64,000 nt of DNA from positions 1,984,001 to 2,048,000 of the forward strand of contig NZ_CP050854.1 in the NCBI RefSeq assembly GCF_017569925.1. Reading direction: 5' to 3'. Below are positions 1-10,570 of this stretch, in pieces. Position 1 is the first letter of the stretch. Each line of letters begins with the position of its first letter. Source of the stretch: Brenneria izadpanahii (GTDB lineage Bacteria > Pseudomonadota > Gammaproteobacteria > Enterobacterales > Enterobacteriaceae). Position numbers and translations under genes: made by a program. Below the pieces are notes generated by a model, which was given only the letters and a program-made list of their open reading frames with translations, searched no databases and was not told where the DNA came from.

Positions 1-237
1 GCCTGGGCGCGGGTGAATTATCGCGGGAAGACTTCAGAATATTTAGGCCGCACCACTATGTCTTCGCCTACGCCGTCCTATACGTTTGTCGATATCGGGG
101 CGACGTATCAGGTAACCAAAGACGTGCAGTTATTGGGCGGCGTCTACAATGTGCTCGATAAACGCGTTGATTATGAAACCTATGAAACGGTTTTGGACGG
201 ACGCCGTTATAACGTGGGCGTGAATGTCACCTTCTGA
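1..237 (+). CDS. TonB-dependent outer-membrane receptor, C-terminal end (partial)
   Basis: Only the last 78 or so residues are present; the reading frame is open from base 1. They show the final beta-strands of a TonB-dependent receptor barrel: a YNVLDKRV strand-turn typical of siderophore receptors of the FepA/CirA type, then a last strand ending in VGVNVTF. The terminal Phe is the usual outer-membrane beta-barrel assembly signal. Such receptors import ferric siderophores or other scarce ligands using TonB energy. The ligand cannot be told because the plug and most of the barrel lie outside the window. A strong terminator follows 14 bases after the stop, so this is the last gene of its unit. 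Confidence 0.85.
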   Translation, partial: AWARVNYRGKTSEYLGRTTMSSPTPSYTFVDIGATYQVTKDVQLLGGVYNVLDKRVDYETYETVLDGRRYNVGVNVTF

Positions 238-251
238 TCGCCGATAAGCAT

Positions 252-289
252 CTGATACGGGTTGCTGAACCCGTATCAGTTTATTTTTT
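252..289 (+). terminator. Rho-independent terminator after the TonB receptor
   Basis: A perfect 12-bp stem (252-263 with 268-279), a 4-base GCTG loop and a T-rich tail TTTATTTTTT. It lies between the convergent receptor gene and the ABC permease gene. Confidence 0.9.
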
Positions 290-307
290 GTCACACGGCG
301 GCAATCA

Positions 308-1303
308 TCAGCGTTTCTGGATATAGGTCATGGCGAGAGCCAGCGCCAACACCAGACCTTTTATGATATCCATGGCGTAGTACGGAACGGAAAGCATGAC
401 CAACCCGTTTTGCAGCACGCCGAGAATGACCGCGCCCACCAGCGTTCCCAACGCGTTCGGCTTGCCGGAACCCGCCAGCGAGAAACCGATATAGGCGGCG
501 GCGACGGCGTCCATTAAATAGCCGCCGCCGGCATTGACCTGTGAGGAACCGATACGGGAAGCCAGTAAAATCCCCCCTAGCGCCGCCAGCAGCGAAGACA
601 GAATATACGCCTGAACCCGATAGCGCGCCGTCCTGATCCCGGCCAGACGCGCCGCCTCAGGATTACCGCCGATGGCGTACATGCGGCGGCCATGTTTGGT
701 CAGCGACAGATAGAGCTGAACCACCAAAGTGACGACCAGCATGATGACGACGATGACCGGCACCTGTCCCAGCGTGGCGAAGAATTCCGGAATGACGCCC
801 TCGGCCATTTCGCCGCTCGGCAGCACCATATTCTGCGTGATGGAGCCACCGTAGCTGTAGGTCATGGCCACGCCCTGAATGACAAACAGGCTGGCGAGCG
901 TCGCCAGCATATCGGGAATTTTCAGCACCACGATAAGGAAGGCGTTGAATAGACCGACCAGCGTACACAGCAGCAAAGTCAGTACGATGGCTTCGGTGGT
1001 GCCAAAGCCATGCCAGACAAACAGCGAAATCACCAGCGCGTTAGCCAGCGAGGCGGTCGAACCGACGGAAAGATCGAAGCCGCCTACCGACAGGGAGATG
1101 GACACCCCGATCGCAATTACGGTCACGATGGCGATCGAACGCAGGATATTGATGATGTTATAGGGATCGAGAAAATTGTCCGATGCCAGACCGAAGAGCG
1201 CGATCAGCGCGACGACGGTGATCAGCATGCCCCAGTTGTACAGGAATTCAAAAAAACGGTGACGCAAGGGGAGAACCCCGTTAGGTGAAAGTTGGTGACT
1301 CAC
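308..1303 (-). CDS. Sugar ABC transporter permease (RbsC/BPD_transp_2 family)
   Basis: 331 aa, very hydrophobic, with about ten membrane segments, the usual size of RbsC/XylH/MglC permeases. The GGFDLSVGS element (about residue 73) and the GGNPEAARLAGI loop (about residue 212) are family hallmarks; the loop is the contact site for the ATPase. It should form the inner-membrane channel for a pentose, hexose or related polyol. The gene overlaps the upstream ATPase gene by 4 bases (ATGA), so the two are translationally coupled. No periplasmic binding protein is encoded next to the pair. The substrate cannot be assigned from sequence alone. Confidence 0.88.
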   Translation of the reverse strand: MSHQLSPNGVLPLRHRFFEFLYNWGMLITVVALIALFGLASDNFLDPYNIINILRSIAIVTVIAIGVSISLSVGGFDLSVGSTASLANALVISLFVWHGFGTTEAIVLTLLLCTLVGLFNAFLIVVLKIPDMLATLASLFVIQGVAMTYSYGGSITQNMVLPSGEMAEGVIPEFFATLGQVPVIVVIMLVVTLVVQLYLSLTKHGRRMYAIGGNPEAARLAGIRTARYRVQAYILSSLLAALGGILLASRIGSSQVNAGGGYLMDAVAAAYIGFSLAGSGKPNALGTLVGAVILGVLQNGLVMLSVPYYAMDIIKGLVLALALAMTYIQKR

Positions 1304-2814
1304 GCGGGAGTTCCTCCAGTTGAATACAGTAACAGTGTTTCTTCATCAATGGTTGATGCATCCAGTTCGGCGACGATACGCCCATCCCACAATACACAGA
1401 TGCGATCGCATAGCCCGACGAGTTCGGAAAACTCGCCCGAGGCGTAGATAATGCCTTTTCCCTGCCGGGCCAGGCCGTCAATCAGCGAGAACAGATCCTG
1501 TCTCGCTTTGATATCGACGCCTTTGGTGGGTTCATCGAAGATCAGCACCTGCGCCTCGCTGCGCAGCCATTTGCCGATAGCCACTTTTTGCTGATTGCCG
1601 CCGGATAGCCGGGCCAGTTTTTGCATCGGCCCGGTAGTGCGAATGGCTAATTGGCGAATGATTTGTTTCGCCCAGGACAGCGCCTGACGGTGGCTGAATA
1701 CCCCCCAGCGGGAAAAGCTGTTGCTGGCGCTGACGCTAAGATTCATGGCGACGGATTCTTCAATAAAGATGCCTTCCTTACGGCGTTCTTCGGGCACTAA
1801 TGCGATGCCCTGTTCGACCGACCGGTATGGCGAATGGGGACGCCATGAGCCGCCTTGATATTCGCCTTGTTCAATTTGGCAGGGGGCGGCGCCGAACAAC
1901 GCTTTACACAGTTCGGTTTTGCCTGCGCCCGCCAGCCCGGCGATCCCGAGAATCTCGCCTTTACGCAACGTCAGCGAGATGTCCCGCAACAGGGTTTCAT
2001 CGTGCAGTCCTTTAACCTTTAGCAAGGGATCCTGTAATGCCGCGCGACGCCGCGGCGGGAAAATATCATCCAGCCGGTGCCCCAGCATTCTTTCAACGAT
2101 TTGCTCCCCGCTTAGCCCCTGCATCGGGCCGCTGCTGACGAACTCGCCGTCTCGCAGCACCGTCAGCGTATCGCAGATTTCACTTAATTCATGGATGCGG
2201 TGAGAAATGAAAACGATGCCGATGCCTGTGGCCTGTAAACGGCGGACCACCTGGAACAGCCGGGCGCTTTCCGCCTGATCGAGCGGGGCAGTCGGTTCAT
2301 CCAGAATTAAAAAACGGCATTCATGAGATAGCGCTCTGGCCAATAGAATTTGCTGTTTTTCCGCCAGCGAGCAACGGTCCAGCCGCCGCCGCACATTCAG
2401 ACGGATGCCGAGCTGATCGAGCAACGCCTGCGCCTGGCGATAAACCTGCGGCCAGTTGAGAACATGGCCGGTCTGGGCCAGCGTATCCAGCATAATATTC
2501 TCTGCGACGGACAACGTCGGCACCAGGGCGACATCCACCTCCTGCTGCACCAGATGGATGCCATGCTGTTTGGCTGCGCGCGGGGAATGAATATCAACCC
2601 GCGTGCCATCAATAATAATATCGCCGCTGTAATGACGGTAGGCGCCGGACAGGATGGTCATCAGCGTTGATTTGCCCGCGCCGTTGGCGCCGGTTAATGC
2701 ATGAATAGAGCCGCCCTCTAGCGTGAAATCAACCTGCTTCAGCGCATGAAAGCCGGAAAAAGAGATGGAAATGTTGCGCATTTCCAGCCGTGTTCGTTGG
2801 GCGGTGGAAGTCAT
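1300..2814 (-). CDS. Sugar ABC transporter ATP-binding protein with two ABC domains (RbsA/MglA/XylG type)
   Basis: 504 aa with two tandem nucleotide-binding domains, as in the carbohydrate CUT2 class. The first domain has Walker A GANGAGKST (about residue 42) and Walker B LILDEPTAPLD; its signature is degenerate (SLAEKQQILLARAL). The second has a poor Walker A (GLAGAGKTEL), a good LSGGNQQKVAIGKWL signature (about residue 407) and LIFDEPTKGVD. One canonical and one degenerate site are normal for this class. It is first in a two-gene operon with the permease. Start chosen at the ATG at 2814; a later ATG at 2781 is possible. Confidence 0.88.
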   Translation of the reverse strand: MTSTAQRTRLEMRNISISFSGFHALKQVDFTLEGGSIHALTGANGAGKSTLMTILSGAYRHYSGDIIIDGTRVDIHSPRAAKQHGIHLVQQEVDVALVPTLSVAENIMLDTLAQTGHVLNWPQVYRQAQALLDQLGIRLNVRRRLDRCSLAEKQQILLARALSHECRFLILDEPTAPLDQAESARLFQVVRRLQATGIGIVFISHRIHELSEICDTLTVLRDGEFVSSGPMQGLSGEQIVERMLGHRLDDIFPPRRRAALQDPLLKVKGLHDETLLRDISLTLRKGEILGIAGLAGAGKTELCKALFGAAPCQIEQGEYQGGSWRPHSPYRSVEQGIALVPEERRKEGIFIEESVAMNLSVSASNSFSRWGVFSHRQALSWAKQIIRQLAIRTTGPMQKLARLSGGNQQKVAIGKWLRSEAQVLIFDEPTKGVDIKARQDLFSLIDGLARQGKGIIYASGEFSELVGLCDRICVLWDGRIVAELDASTIDEETLLLYSTGGTPA

Positions 2815-3056
2815 GTTCAGTAACGCTCTTGGCGGTGAATATCATCAGAAAACTGGCCTGAAATGTAACACATAACTAACATGATTCAATTCGGATTCAG
2901 CGCCGGAAGGGCGCTAAACTACGAATGAAAAAGAATAAGTTAAGCAAAAAAATTCTTAAACCCTGTTTGGTAAGTGAATAAGATAGCGTTATTAGCGCAT
3001 TCTCCTTATTACCGCCATTTCTCGTATCGGCATGGCACCCTGAAGGACATCAGAAT

Positions 3057-4145
3057 ATGAATACAACGGCAATCCGCGTACAGGTCGGTCCAGCCAACTA
3101 TTTTTCCTTTCCTGGCGCAATCGATAAGCTGCTGGAGTTTTATCCGCCCGCGGTGCTGAACAACGCGCTGTGGATCTACGGCGAACGGGCGTTAGCGGCC
3201 GCCAGGCCTTATCTTCCGGCTGAATTCGAGTCGCCGTCCGCCCGGCGCGTCTTGTTCGGCGCGCACTGCAGCGAAGGCGAAGTGGCGAAGCTGGTGGCCG
3301 AGGCCGGGGATAGCTGTCAGGTTGTGATCGGTATCGGCGGCGGCGCGGTGCTGGATACGGCAAAAGTCGTGGCGCGCCGAGTGGGCGCGCCGCTGGTGGC
3401 GATCCCGACGATTGCGGCCACCTGCGCCGCCTGGACGCCGCTTTCCGTCTGGTACACCGATGAAGGTCAAGCGCTGGGGTTTGAAATTTTTACCGACGCC
3501 AACCATCTGGTGTTGGTGGAGCCGCGCATTATTTTAGCGGCGCCGGCGGAATACCTGTTGGCCGGGGTGGGGGATACGCTGGCGAAATGGTATGAGGCAG
3601 TGGTGCTAAGCCCCCGGCCGGAAACCTTGCCGTTGACGGTTCGGCTTGGGCTGCAAACCGCGCTGGATATTCGTGACGTATTGCTGCAAAAAAGCGCCTC
3701 CGCGTTGGACGCCGCGGCCAGCGGTGCGCTGACGCAGGATTTTCTTGATGTCGTCGATGCCATTATTGCCGGCGGCGGCATGGTCGGCGGGCTGGGAGAG
3801 CGCTACACGCGGGTTGCCGCCGCGCATGCGGTTCATAATGGGTTAACGGTATTGCCGCAGACGGAGCGGTTCCTGCATGGAACCAAGGTGGCGTATGGCA
3901 TTCTGGTGCAAAGCGCGCTGCAAAAGGATCTCGATACGCTACGGCAGTTGAAGGCCGCATTCAAGGTATTGGGATTGCCGACTTCGCTGGCCGAACTGGA
4001 TGTGGATATTAACGATCGCGCGTCTATTCAAGCGGTGATTGAGAGGGCCTTGCAGCCGAGCGAATCCATTCACTATTTACCGTTAACGCTGAATGAATCG
4101 GTGCTGCTGGATGCGCTTAACACGGTGGAGACGGCGGCGGGATAA
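3057..4145 (+). CDS. hcxA: Hydroxycarboxylate dehydrogenase A (YbdH family)
   Basis: 362 aa, the same length as E. coli HcxA/YbdH, which it resembles throughout. It belongs to the iron-containing alcohol dehydrogenase / glycerol dehydrogenase superfamily. Visible are the GIGGGAVLDTAK dinucleotide-binding loop (about residue 92) and the metal-ligand stretches GVGDTLAKWYEA (Asp), HAVHNGL (His) and FLHGTKVAYG (His). The E. coli enzyme reduces 2-oxo acids such as 2-oxoglutarate and 2-oxobutanoate with NAD(P)H. An AAGGA ribosome site lies 8 bases before the ATG. It is transcribed alone, divergent from the sugar ABC operon; the 242-base gap holds both promoters. Confidence 0.9.
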   Translation: MNTTAIRVQVGPANYFSFPGAIDKLLEFYPPAVLNNALWIYGERALAAARPYLPAEFESPSARRVLFGAHCSEGEVAKLVAEAGDSCQVVIGIGGGAVLDTAKVVARRVGAPLVAIPTIAATCAAWTPLSVWYTDEGQALGFEIFTDANHLVLVEPRIILAAPAEYLLAGVGDTLAKWYEAVVLSPRPETLPLTVRLGLQTALDIRDVLLQKSASALDAAASGALTQDFLDVVDAIIAGGGMVGGLGERYTRVAAAHAVHNGLTVLPQTERFLHGTKVAYGILVQSALQKDLDTLRQLKAAFKVLGLPTSLAELDVDINDRASIQAVIERALQPSESIHYLPLTLNESVLLDALNTVETAAG

Positions 4146-4152
4146 ACCGGAT

Positions 4153-4198
4153 GAAGAATTAGGAGACTGCCGGGAACAACGCCTAATTCTTCCGTTTT
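4153..4198 (+). terminator. Terminator after hcxA
   Basis: Perfect 11-bp inverted repeat (4153-4163 with 4182-4192) around an 18-base loop, then CGTTTTATTA. It separates hcxA from the convergent KTSC gene. Confidence 0.7.
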
Positions 4199-4199
4199 A

Positions 4200-4418
4200 T
4201 TACTGCAATTTCTCATAGGGAAATGAGCTTTTAATATAACGAGCGTAGTACCGGTGTTTGGCCGTACTCGACATTAGCTCTTCATAAATCATCCGCGCTA
4301 CGCCGATATATTGATATATGCTGCCGTTCAGCAGTTCTATTTCTAATACGCTATTTTCGGCGTCGTATCCGACGGCGAACAATTCTGATGATGAAACCCG
4401 TTTTCTTTGCAAAATCAA
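4200..4418 (-). CDS. Small KTSC-domain protein
   Basis: 72 aa. The sequence fits the KTSC domain, a small fold of unknown function named after a short conserved motif: an opening VSSSELFAVGYD, a strand with GSIYQYIGV and a closing YYARYIKSSFPY. The defining KTSC tetrapeptide itself is not intact (SSTAKHRYY in its place). Related domains occur alone, or fused to lysyl-tRNA synthetase-like and phage proteins, and have no established biochemical role. The gene stands alone between the hcxA terminator and a 200-base gap before the yeiG terminator. No signal peptide or membrane segment, so probably cytosolic. Confidence 0.75.
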   Translation of the reverse strand: MILQRKRVSSSELFAVGYDAENSVLEIELLNGSIYQYIGVARMIYEELMSSTAKHRYYARYIKSSFPYEKLQ

Positions 4419-4593
4419 CTACTCCCAGCCGAATTATTTGAATTATTTGTCAGGCGGTCATGATTGCACGGCAATAAGGTGCCTTGTGCAACGGCAATTA
4501 TACGCCTTTGCAATAGTATTTTATCGGCATACCGTTTTTTTTCTTTATTCAGAAAAAATCAGGAACCAGCGAGGCCGATTCCCGATTTGCGGT

Positions 4594-4628
4594 TAAAAAT
4601 AGAGCGTAACGCACAGGGGCGCTACGCT
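4594..4628 (-). terminator. Terminator of the frmA-yeiG unit
   Basis: A 10-bp stem with one mismatch (4619-4628 with 4603-4612), followed on the minus strand by CTATTTTTAACC. The stem overlaps the yeiG stop codon. Confidence 0.75.
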
Positions 4629-5472
4629 ATTGCCGATGTAAATACCGGGCGTGAAAGCGGAGGTGATCTTCAATAAAGCTGGCGATGAAGAAGTAGCTAT
4701 GGTCGTAACCGGGCTGCATTCTCAGCGTGAGCGGCCAGTCGTGCAGGCGTGCCAATTCGGCCAGTTTCGCCGGTTGCAACTGATCGGGTAAAAAGTTATC
4801 GCCATCGCCCTGATCGACAAGCATAGGTAGTTTGCTCTGGCTGTTTGCCAGTAGATGGCAACTGTCATACTGCAGCCACTGCGTTTCATCCTCGCCCAGA
4901 TAGGCGCTGAGCGCTTTGCGTCCCCAGGGGGTCTGGCTGGGGTTGACGATAGGCGCAAAGGCGGAAGCGGACAGGTAGCTGCCCGGATTCCGTAACGCAA
5001 GCATCAACGCGCCGTGCCCGCCCATGGAGTGTCCGCTGATGGACTGGCGGCGGTTAACGTTAAAACTCTGCTGAATCAATGCCGGCAGTTCCTGATATAT
5101 GTAGTCATACATCCGGTAGTGTTCGGCCCAGGGTTGCTGGGAGGCATTGACGTAAAATCCGGCTCCCTGACCAAGATCGTATCCGGCGTCATCCGCGACG
5201 TCTTCCCCCCGCGGGCTGGTATCCGGCATGACCAGAACGATACCCAATTCAGCGGCAGTGCGTTGAGCGCCGGATTTGGTGGTGAAGTTTTCATCATTAC
5301 AGGTCAGCCCCGATAGCCAGTAAAGCACCGGCGATGGGGCATCATCCGGCATCGGCGGTATATAGATGCTGAACGTCATACTGCAATTCAGCGTGTCGGA
5401 TGCATGGCGATAGCGCCGTTGCCAACCGCCGAATAGGCGGTGCTCTTCCAGAAGTTCCAGTGATGAATTCAT
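4627..5472 (-). CDS. yeiG: S-formylglutathione hydrolase (YeiG/FrmB, esterase D family)
   Basis: 281 aa alpha/beta-hydrolase that releases formate and glutathione from S-formylglutathione, the second step of formaldehyde detoxification. The nucleophile lies in [10 protein letters not shown] (Ser about 149) and the catalytic His in PGYDHSYFF near the C-terminus. It matches E. coli YeiG better than FrmB (for example the opening [11 protein letters not shown]). The frame stays open upstream to 5538, but that start would overlap frmA. The ATG at 5472 has a GGAGG site 10 bases upstream and gives the family length. It lies 25 bases downstream of frmA in one operon, so both pathway enzymes are co-transcribed. 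Confidence 0.93.
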   Translation of the reverse strand: MNSSLELLEEHRLFGGWQRRYRHASDTLNCSMTFSIYIPPMPDDAPSPVLYWLSGLTCNDENFTTKSGAQRTAAELGIVLVMPDTSPRGEDVADDAGYDLGQGAGFYVNASQQPWAEHYRMYDYIYQELPALIQQSFNVNRRQSISGHSMGGHGALMLALRNPGSYLSASAFAPIVNPSQTPWGRKALSAYLGEDETQWLQYDSCHLLANSQSKLPMLVDQGDGDNFLPDQLQPAKLAELARLHDWPLTLRMQPGYDHSYFFIASFIEDHLRFHARYLHRQ

Positions 5473-5497
5473 CTCTGCGCGGCCTCCGTGACGGCGT

Positions 5498-6640
<1,143 letters not shown>

Positions 6641-6680
6641 TTATGTTGCGAAAAAGTTTATGATTGGCTGTTAAGTAATT

Positions 6681-6950
6681 TTAGTGAATATTCTTCTGGC
6701 TGGAGATGCGCTCGGCGCTGAGCTTTTTCAGAACGGCGATATTGGGGCCGAAGGCATCACGCCGCCAGATGAGCCTGGCCGACGTATCGGCTATTTCCCG
6801 TGGTAATTAAAGGCCGGCTCCCAAATCCTGCCCAAGCCGCCGCAGGCGGGTAGTGAGGTTCGATGGCGCCTGGTGAAGGCGTTCTGCCGTACGGACGACC
6901 GAACCGGTTTCGGTGACCAGGCAGAACATGCGTGACTGAATCGGATCCAT
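6681..6950 (-). pseudogene. Remnant of a LysR-type transcriptional regulator (internal deletion)
   Basis: From the ATG at 6950 the first 47 codons read as a LysR winged-helix N-terminus: MDPIQSRMFCLVTETGS, then helix-turn-helix APSNLTTRLRRLGQDLG. A stop follows at 6807-6809. In the same frame the sequence continues to a second stop at 6681-6683 and reads SARLIWRRDAFGPNIAVLKKL. That resembles the extreme C-terminus of LysR proteins of the YneJ/PtrR type. About 230 residues of effector domain are therefore missing, which fits one large internal deletion. An intact gene would be about 900 bp. Confidence 0.6.
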
Positions 6951-7076
6951 GCATTCTCTTTTTGTAATTAACTTTGTCTTAATTATTCACTTCCGTGAGT
7001 TTAACGATAGGCCACACCATTGGCAACGTTCATGTAACAAGCAAGGCGTTTAACATTGTGTTACGTGGTTTTCTAG

Positions 7077-7199
7077 TGTCGGCCGACGCTGACGCACGGT
7101 CTTGAATCGGCGCTTTATATTGCCGGCGGCGGATTAATCATCGCCGGGATGTTGGTCCGGCGGCCTGAAGGCGTAAGCGTTCGGCGGATGATAACCTGA
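7077..7199 (+). pseudogene. Possible C-terminal remnant of an inner-membrane transporter
   Basis: A short open stretch ends at TGA 7197-7199 and reads SALYIAGGGLIIAGMLVRR before a polar tail. This resembles the last transmembrane helix of DMT/EamA-type exporters, which often sit divergent from LysR genes of the type decayed next door. It has no start codon of its own and no upstream domain. The bases from 7200 to 7498 hold no other recognisable gene and contain the folE leader and promoter. Confidence 0.25.
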
Positions 7200-7498
7200 A
7201 GCTATTTCAGCTATCATGACGCACTATCACTGGATAATTGTTTCTCTCTCAACTACAGTGGTGCCGGCGTTTCGGTTCGACCGACGTCAATATTAGGAAC
7301 CTATTCCAATCGGCGTCATTGGCGCAGACAGTTTGAGCGCGATGCGCAAGGTATATACGGCACTGAGGATATGCACCCTCCCGGACCGCTCGCTCTGCCG
7401 GGCGTTCACCCGCGATAGCGTCTTGCAACGCTGCTCAGGTTCAACAAAAATATTCTGAAAGAATAAGTTCTAAGTAGTAACACCTGCTGGAGAAAATA

Positions 7499-8161
7499 AT
7501 GTCATCTTTAAGTAAAGAAGCCGTCATGGTTCACGAAGCGTTGATGGCGCGAGGCCTGGAAACGCCGCTGCGTGGAGAATTGTTAGATCGAGAAACGCGC
7601 AAGCAGCGGATTACCGAGCATATGACGGCGATCATGAATCTGTTAAGCCTTGATTTGCAAGATGACAGTCTGGCGGAAACGCCGCATCGCATTGCGAAAA
7701 TGTATGTTGATGAAATATTTTCCGGTCTGGACTACTCCAATTTCCCTAAAATCACCATCATCGAGAATAAGATGAAGGTGGATGAAATGGTGACAGTCCG
7801 GGACATTACCTTGACCAGTACCTGCGAACATCACTTTGTGACGATTGATGGTAAAGCGACCGTTGCCTATATTCCGAAAGACGGCGTGATCGGTTTATCG
7901 AAGATCAACCGGATCGTGCAGTTCTTTTCTCAGCGCCCGCAGGTTCAGGAGCGGTTGACTCAGCAAATCCTGATTGCCTTGCAAACGCTGCTGGGCACCA
8001 ACAATGTCGCCGTATCGATTGATGCCGTGCATTATTGCGTTAAGGCGCGCGGTATCCGCGACGCAACCAGCGCGACCACTACCACGTCGCTGGGCGGGCT
8101 GTTTAAATCCAGCCAGAATACCCGTCAAGAGTTTTTGCGCGCGGTTCGCCATCACAACTGA
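7499..8161 (+). CDS. folE: GTP cyclohydrolase I
   Basis: 220 aa, close to E. coli FolE. It converts GTP to 7,8-dihydroneopterin triphosphate, the first step of tetrahydrofolate and queuosine precursor synthesis, as a decamer in the cytosol. Zinc ligands are visible as Cys109 and His112 in TSTCEHHF and a later Cys in [10 protein letters not shown]. The strictly conserved [10 protein letters not shown] and ATTTTSLGG stretches are present. The N-terminal segment around residues 25-32 is two residues shorter than in E. coli. As in E. coli, yeiB lies just downstream; yeiG is nearby but separated by frmA and the LysR remnant. Confidence 0.97.
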   Translation: MSSLSKEAVMVHEALMARGLETPLRGELLDRETRKQRITEHMTAIMNLLSLDLQDDSLAETPHRIAKMYVDEIFSGLDYSNFPKITIIENKMKVDEMVTVRDITLTSTCEHHFVTIDGKATVAYIPKDGVIGLSKINRIVQFFSQRPQVQERLTQQILIALQTLLGTNNVAVSIDAVHYCVKARGIRDATSATTTTSLGGLFKSSQNTRQEFLRAVRHHN

Positions 8162-8199
8162 TGCATTTGTATGCGGGCCGAGTCAGTGCCCGCATATCC

Positions 8200-8245
8200 C
8201 CGTGAGACTTCAAGTCGTATGCGCGTTGGCGGGGCAAATTCGCTC
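8200..8245 (-). repeat. Candidate dispersed intergenic repeat copy
   Basis: Read on the minus strand this stretch contains CCAACGCGCATACGACTTGA followed by an AAGTCTCACGGGG segment. From memory it resembles an intergenic repeat widespread in soft-rot enterobacteria, with a core of the form CTTGAAGTATGACGGG. Related sequence appears at 31371-31391 and 36314-36334. It may affect folE mRNA ends or simply be a relic. Confidence 0.35.
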
Positions 8246-8371
8246 CCGGCGAATTTGTCTCTGCCGCCGGCTTTCCGCAACGCGAATTAGCCAGGGTACA
8301 AATAAAATGCGTATTATTTCCGCCCATCTGTTAATACAATCATGATCCCGATGACCTGATACGTAACATCT

Positions 8372-9535
8372 ATGCCTGCTAACCCCATTTCGTCACCACG
8401 TATCGCAACGCTGGATTTTGCGCGCGGCGTTGCCGTACTCGGTATTTTATTACTCAACATTACGGCATTCGGTTTACCGAAAGCCGCCTATCTCAATCCC
8501 GCCTGGCAGGGGACGCCGTCACTGACCGATGCCTGGACCTGGGCCGTTATGGATCTTACGGTGCAGGCGAAATTTCTGACGCTGTTTTCTCTTTTGTTTG
8601 GCGCGGGGCTACAGCTTCTGTTGACCAGGGGAACCCATTGGACCCATGCCCGGCTTTTCTGGCTGATGGTGATAGGGCTGATTCATACCATTTTCTTCTG
8701 GGATGGCGACATCCTGCTGGATTATGGCCTGATCGGGCTGGTGTGTTACGGCATGATCCGCCATGCGGAGGGAAGCCGGGTCTTGCTGCGCAGCGGCGCG
8801 ATAATGTATTTCGTCGGGGTGTGCGTTTTGCTGGTGTTAAGCCAACTGCTCAGCCTGCAGCCGGGACGATTCTGGCAGCCGGGAGCGGCTGATATCGCCT
8901 ATGAGGTTCACTGGCAGACGTCGGGAGGACCGGAAGCGTGGCGTAACCGGGTGGATTTACTTATCGATAGTTTATTGTCGCTGGGCGTTCAGTACGGTTG
9001 GCTATTGGCCGGCTCGATGCTGTTTGGCGCGGGATTGATGCGCAGCGGTTGGCTAAAAGGCGAGTTCAGCCTGATGCATTATCGCAGACTTGCCCTCTGG
9101 ATAATTCCGCTGGCGTTATTCATTAATGGCATTGGGGTCGTGGCGCAATGGCTGGTTCATTGGGAATATCGCTGGAGCGGCCTGTTGTTACAGATCCCTC
9201 GTGAATTGAGCGCGCCTTTACAAGCGATGGGATATCTGGCGCTGTGTTATGGCTTTTGGCCAACGCTGAGCAAATGGCGCATTACCTACTGGATTACGGA
9301 AACTGGCCGTATGGCGCTGACAAACTACCTGTTGCAAACCTTGGTGTGCACCACGCTGTTTAACCACCTGGGGCTGTTTATGCGTCTTGATCGCCTGCAA
9401 CTGGCGGCTGTCGTTCCCGTCATCTGGGGAATAAATCTGGCCTTTTCCCACTACTGGCTGAAATATTTCCGCCAGGGACCGTTTGAGTGGCTGTGGCGCA
9501 AGTTAACCGCAGCAGTTGCGAAAACCGCGCCGTGA
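8372..9535 (+). CDS. yeiB: DUF418-family inner-membrane protein YeiB
   Basis: 387 aa polytopic membrane protein with about ten hydrophobic segments. It opens SPRIATLDFARGVAVLGILLL, the heparan-alpha-glucosaminide N-acetyltransferase-like / DUF418 signature seen in acyltransferase-related membrane proteins. The C-terminal DUF418 block is also present (RMALTNYLLQTLVCTTLF). Function is not established; transfer of acyl groups or transport across the inner membrane has been suggested for the family. It follows folE, as in E. coli, 210 bases away, and converges on sanA. Confidence 0.9.
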   Translation: MPANPISSPRIATLDFARGVAVLGILLLNITAFGLPKAAYLNPAWQGTPSLTDAWTWAVMDLTVQAKFLTLFSLLFGAGLQLLLTRGTHWTHARLFWLMVIGLIHTIFFWDGDILLDYGLIGLVCYGMIRHAEGSRVLLRSGAIMYFVGVCVLLVLSQLLSLQPGRFWQPGAADIAYEVHWQTSGGPEAWRNRVDLLIDSLLSLGVQYGWLLAGSMLFGAGLMRSGWLKGEFSLMHYRRLALWIIPLALFINGIGVVAQWLVHWEYRWSGLLLQIPRELSAPLQAMGYLALCYGFWPTLSKWRITYWITETGRMALTNYLLQTLVCTTLFNHLGLFMRLDRLQLAAVVPVIWGINLAFSHYWLKYFRQGPFEWLWRKLTAAVAKTAP

Positions 9536-9613
9536 CGGCAGCGGGCGAAGCCGGGCCGTCGGCGCGGCCTGAGGCGATTTCGGTTCAACTGCGGAAGCAG
9601 GCGGAAAAGGACG

Positions 9614-10474
<861 letters not shown>

Positions 10475-10570
10475 TTATTGGTGTATTTTATCGCGTTTGC
10501 ATGAAATTCGGATGGTTGAATAACATGCCGGCCCCTTGCTGGGCAAAAGACCGGCTGACGATCGGAGAGG

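Noticed and set aside
3192..3506. Several antisense open frames across hcxA that might suggest overlapping genes
   Set aside because: They follow from high GC codon bias of hcxA; the sense frame is full-length and conserved.
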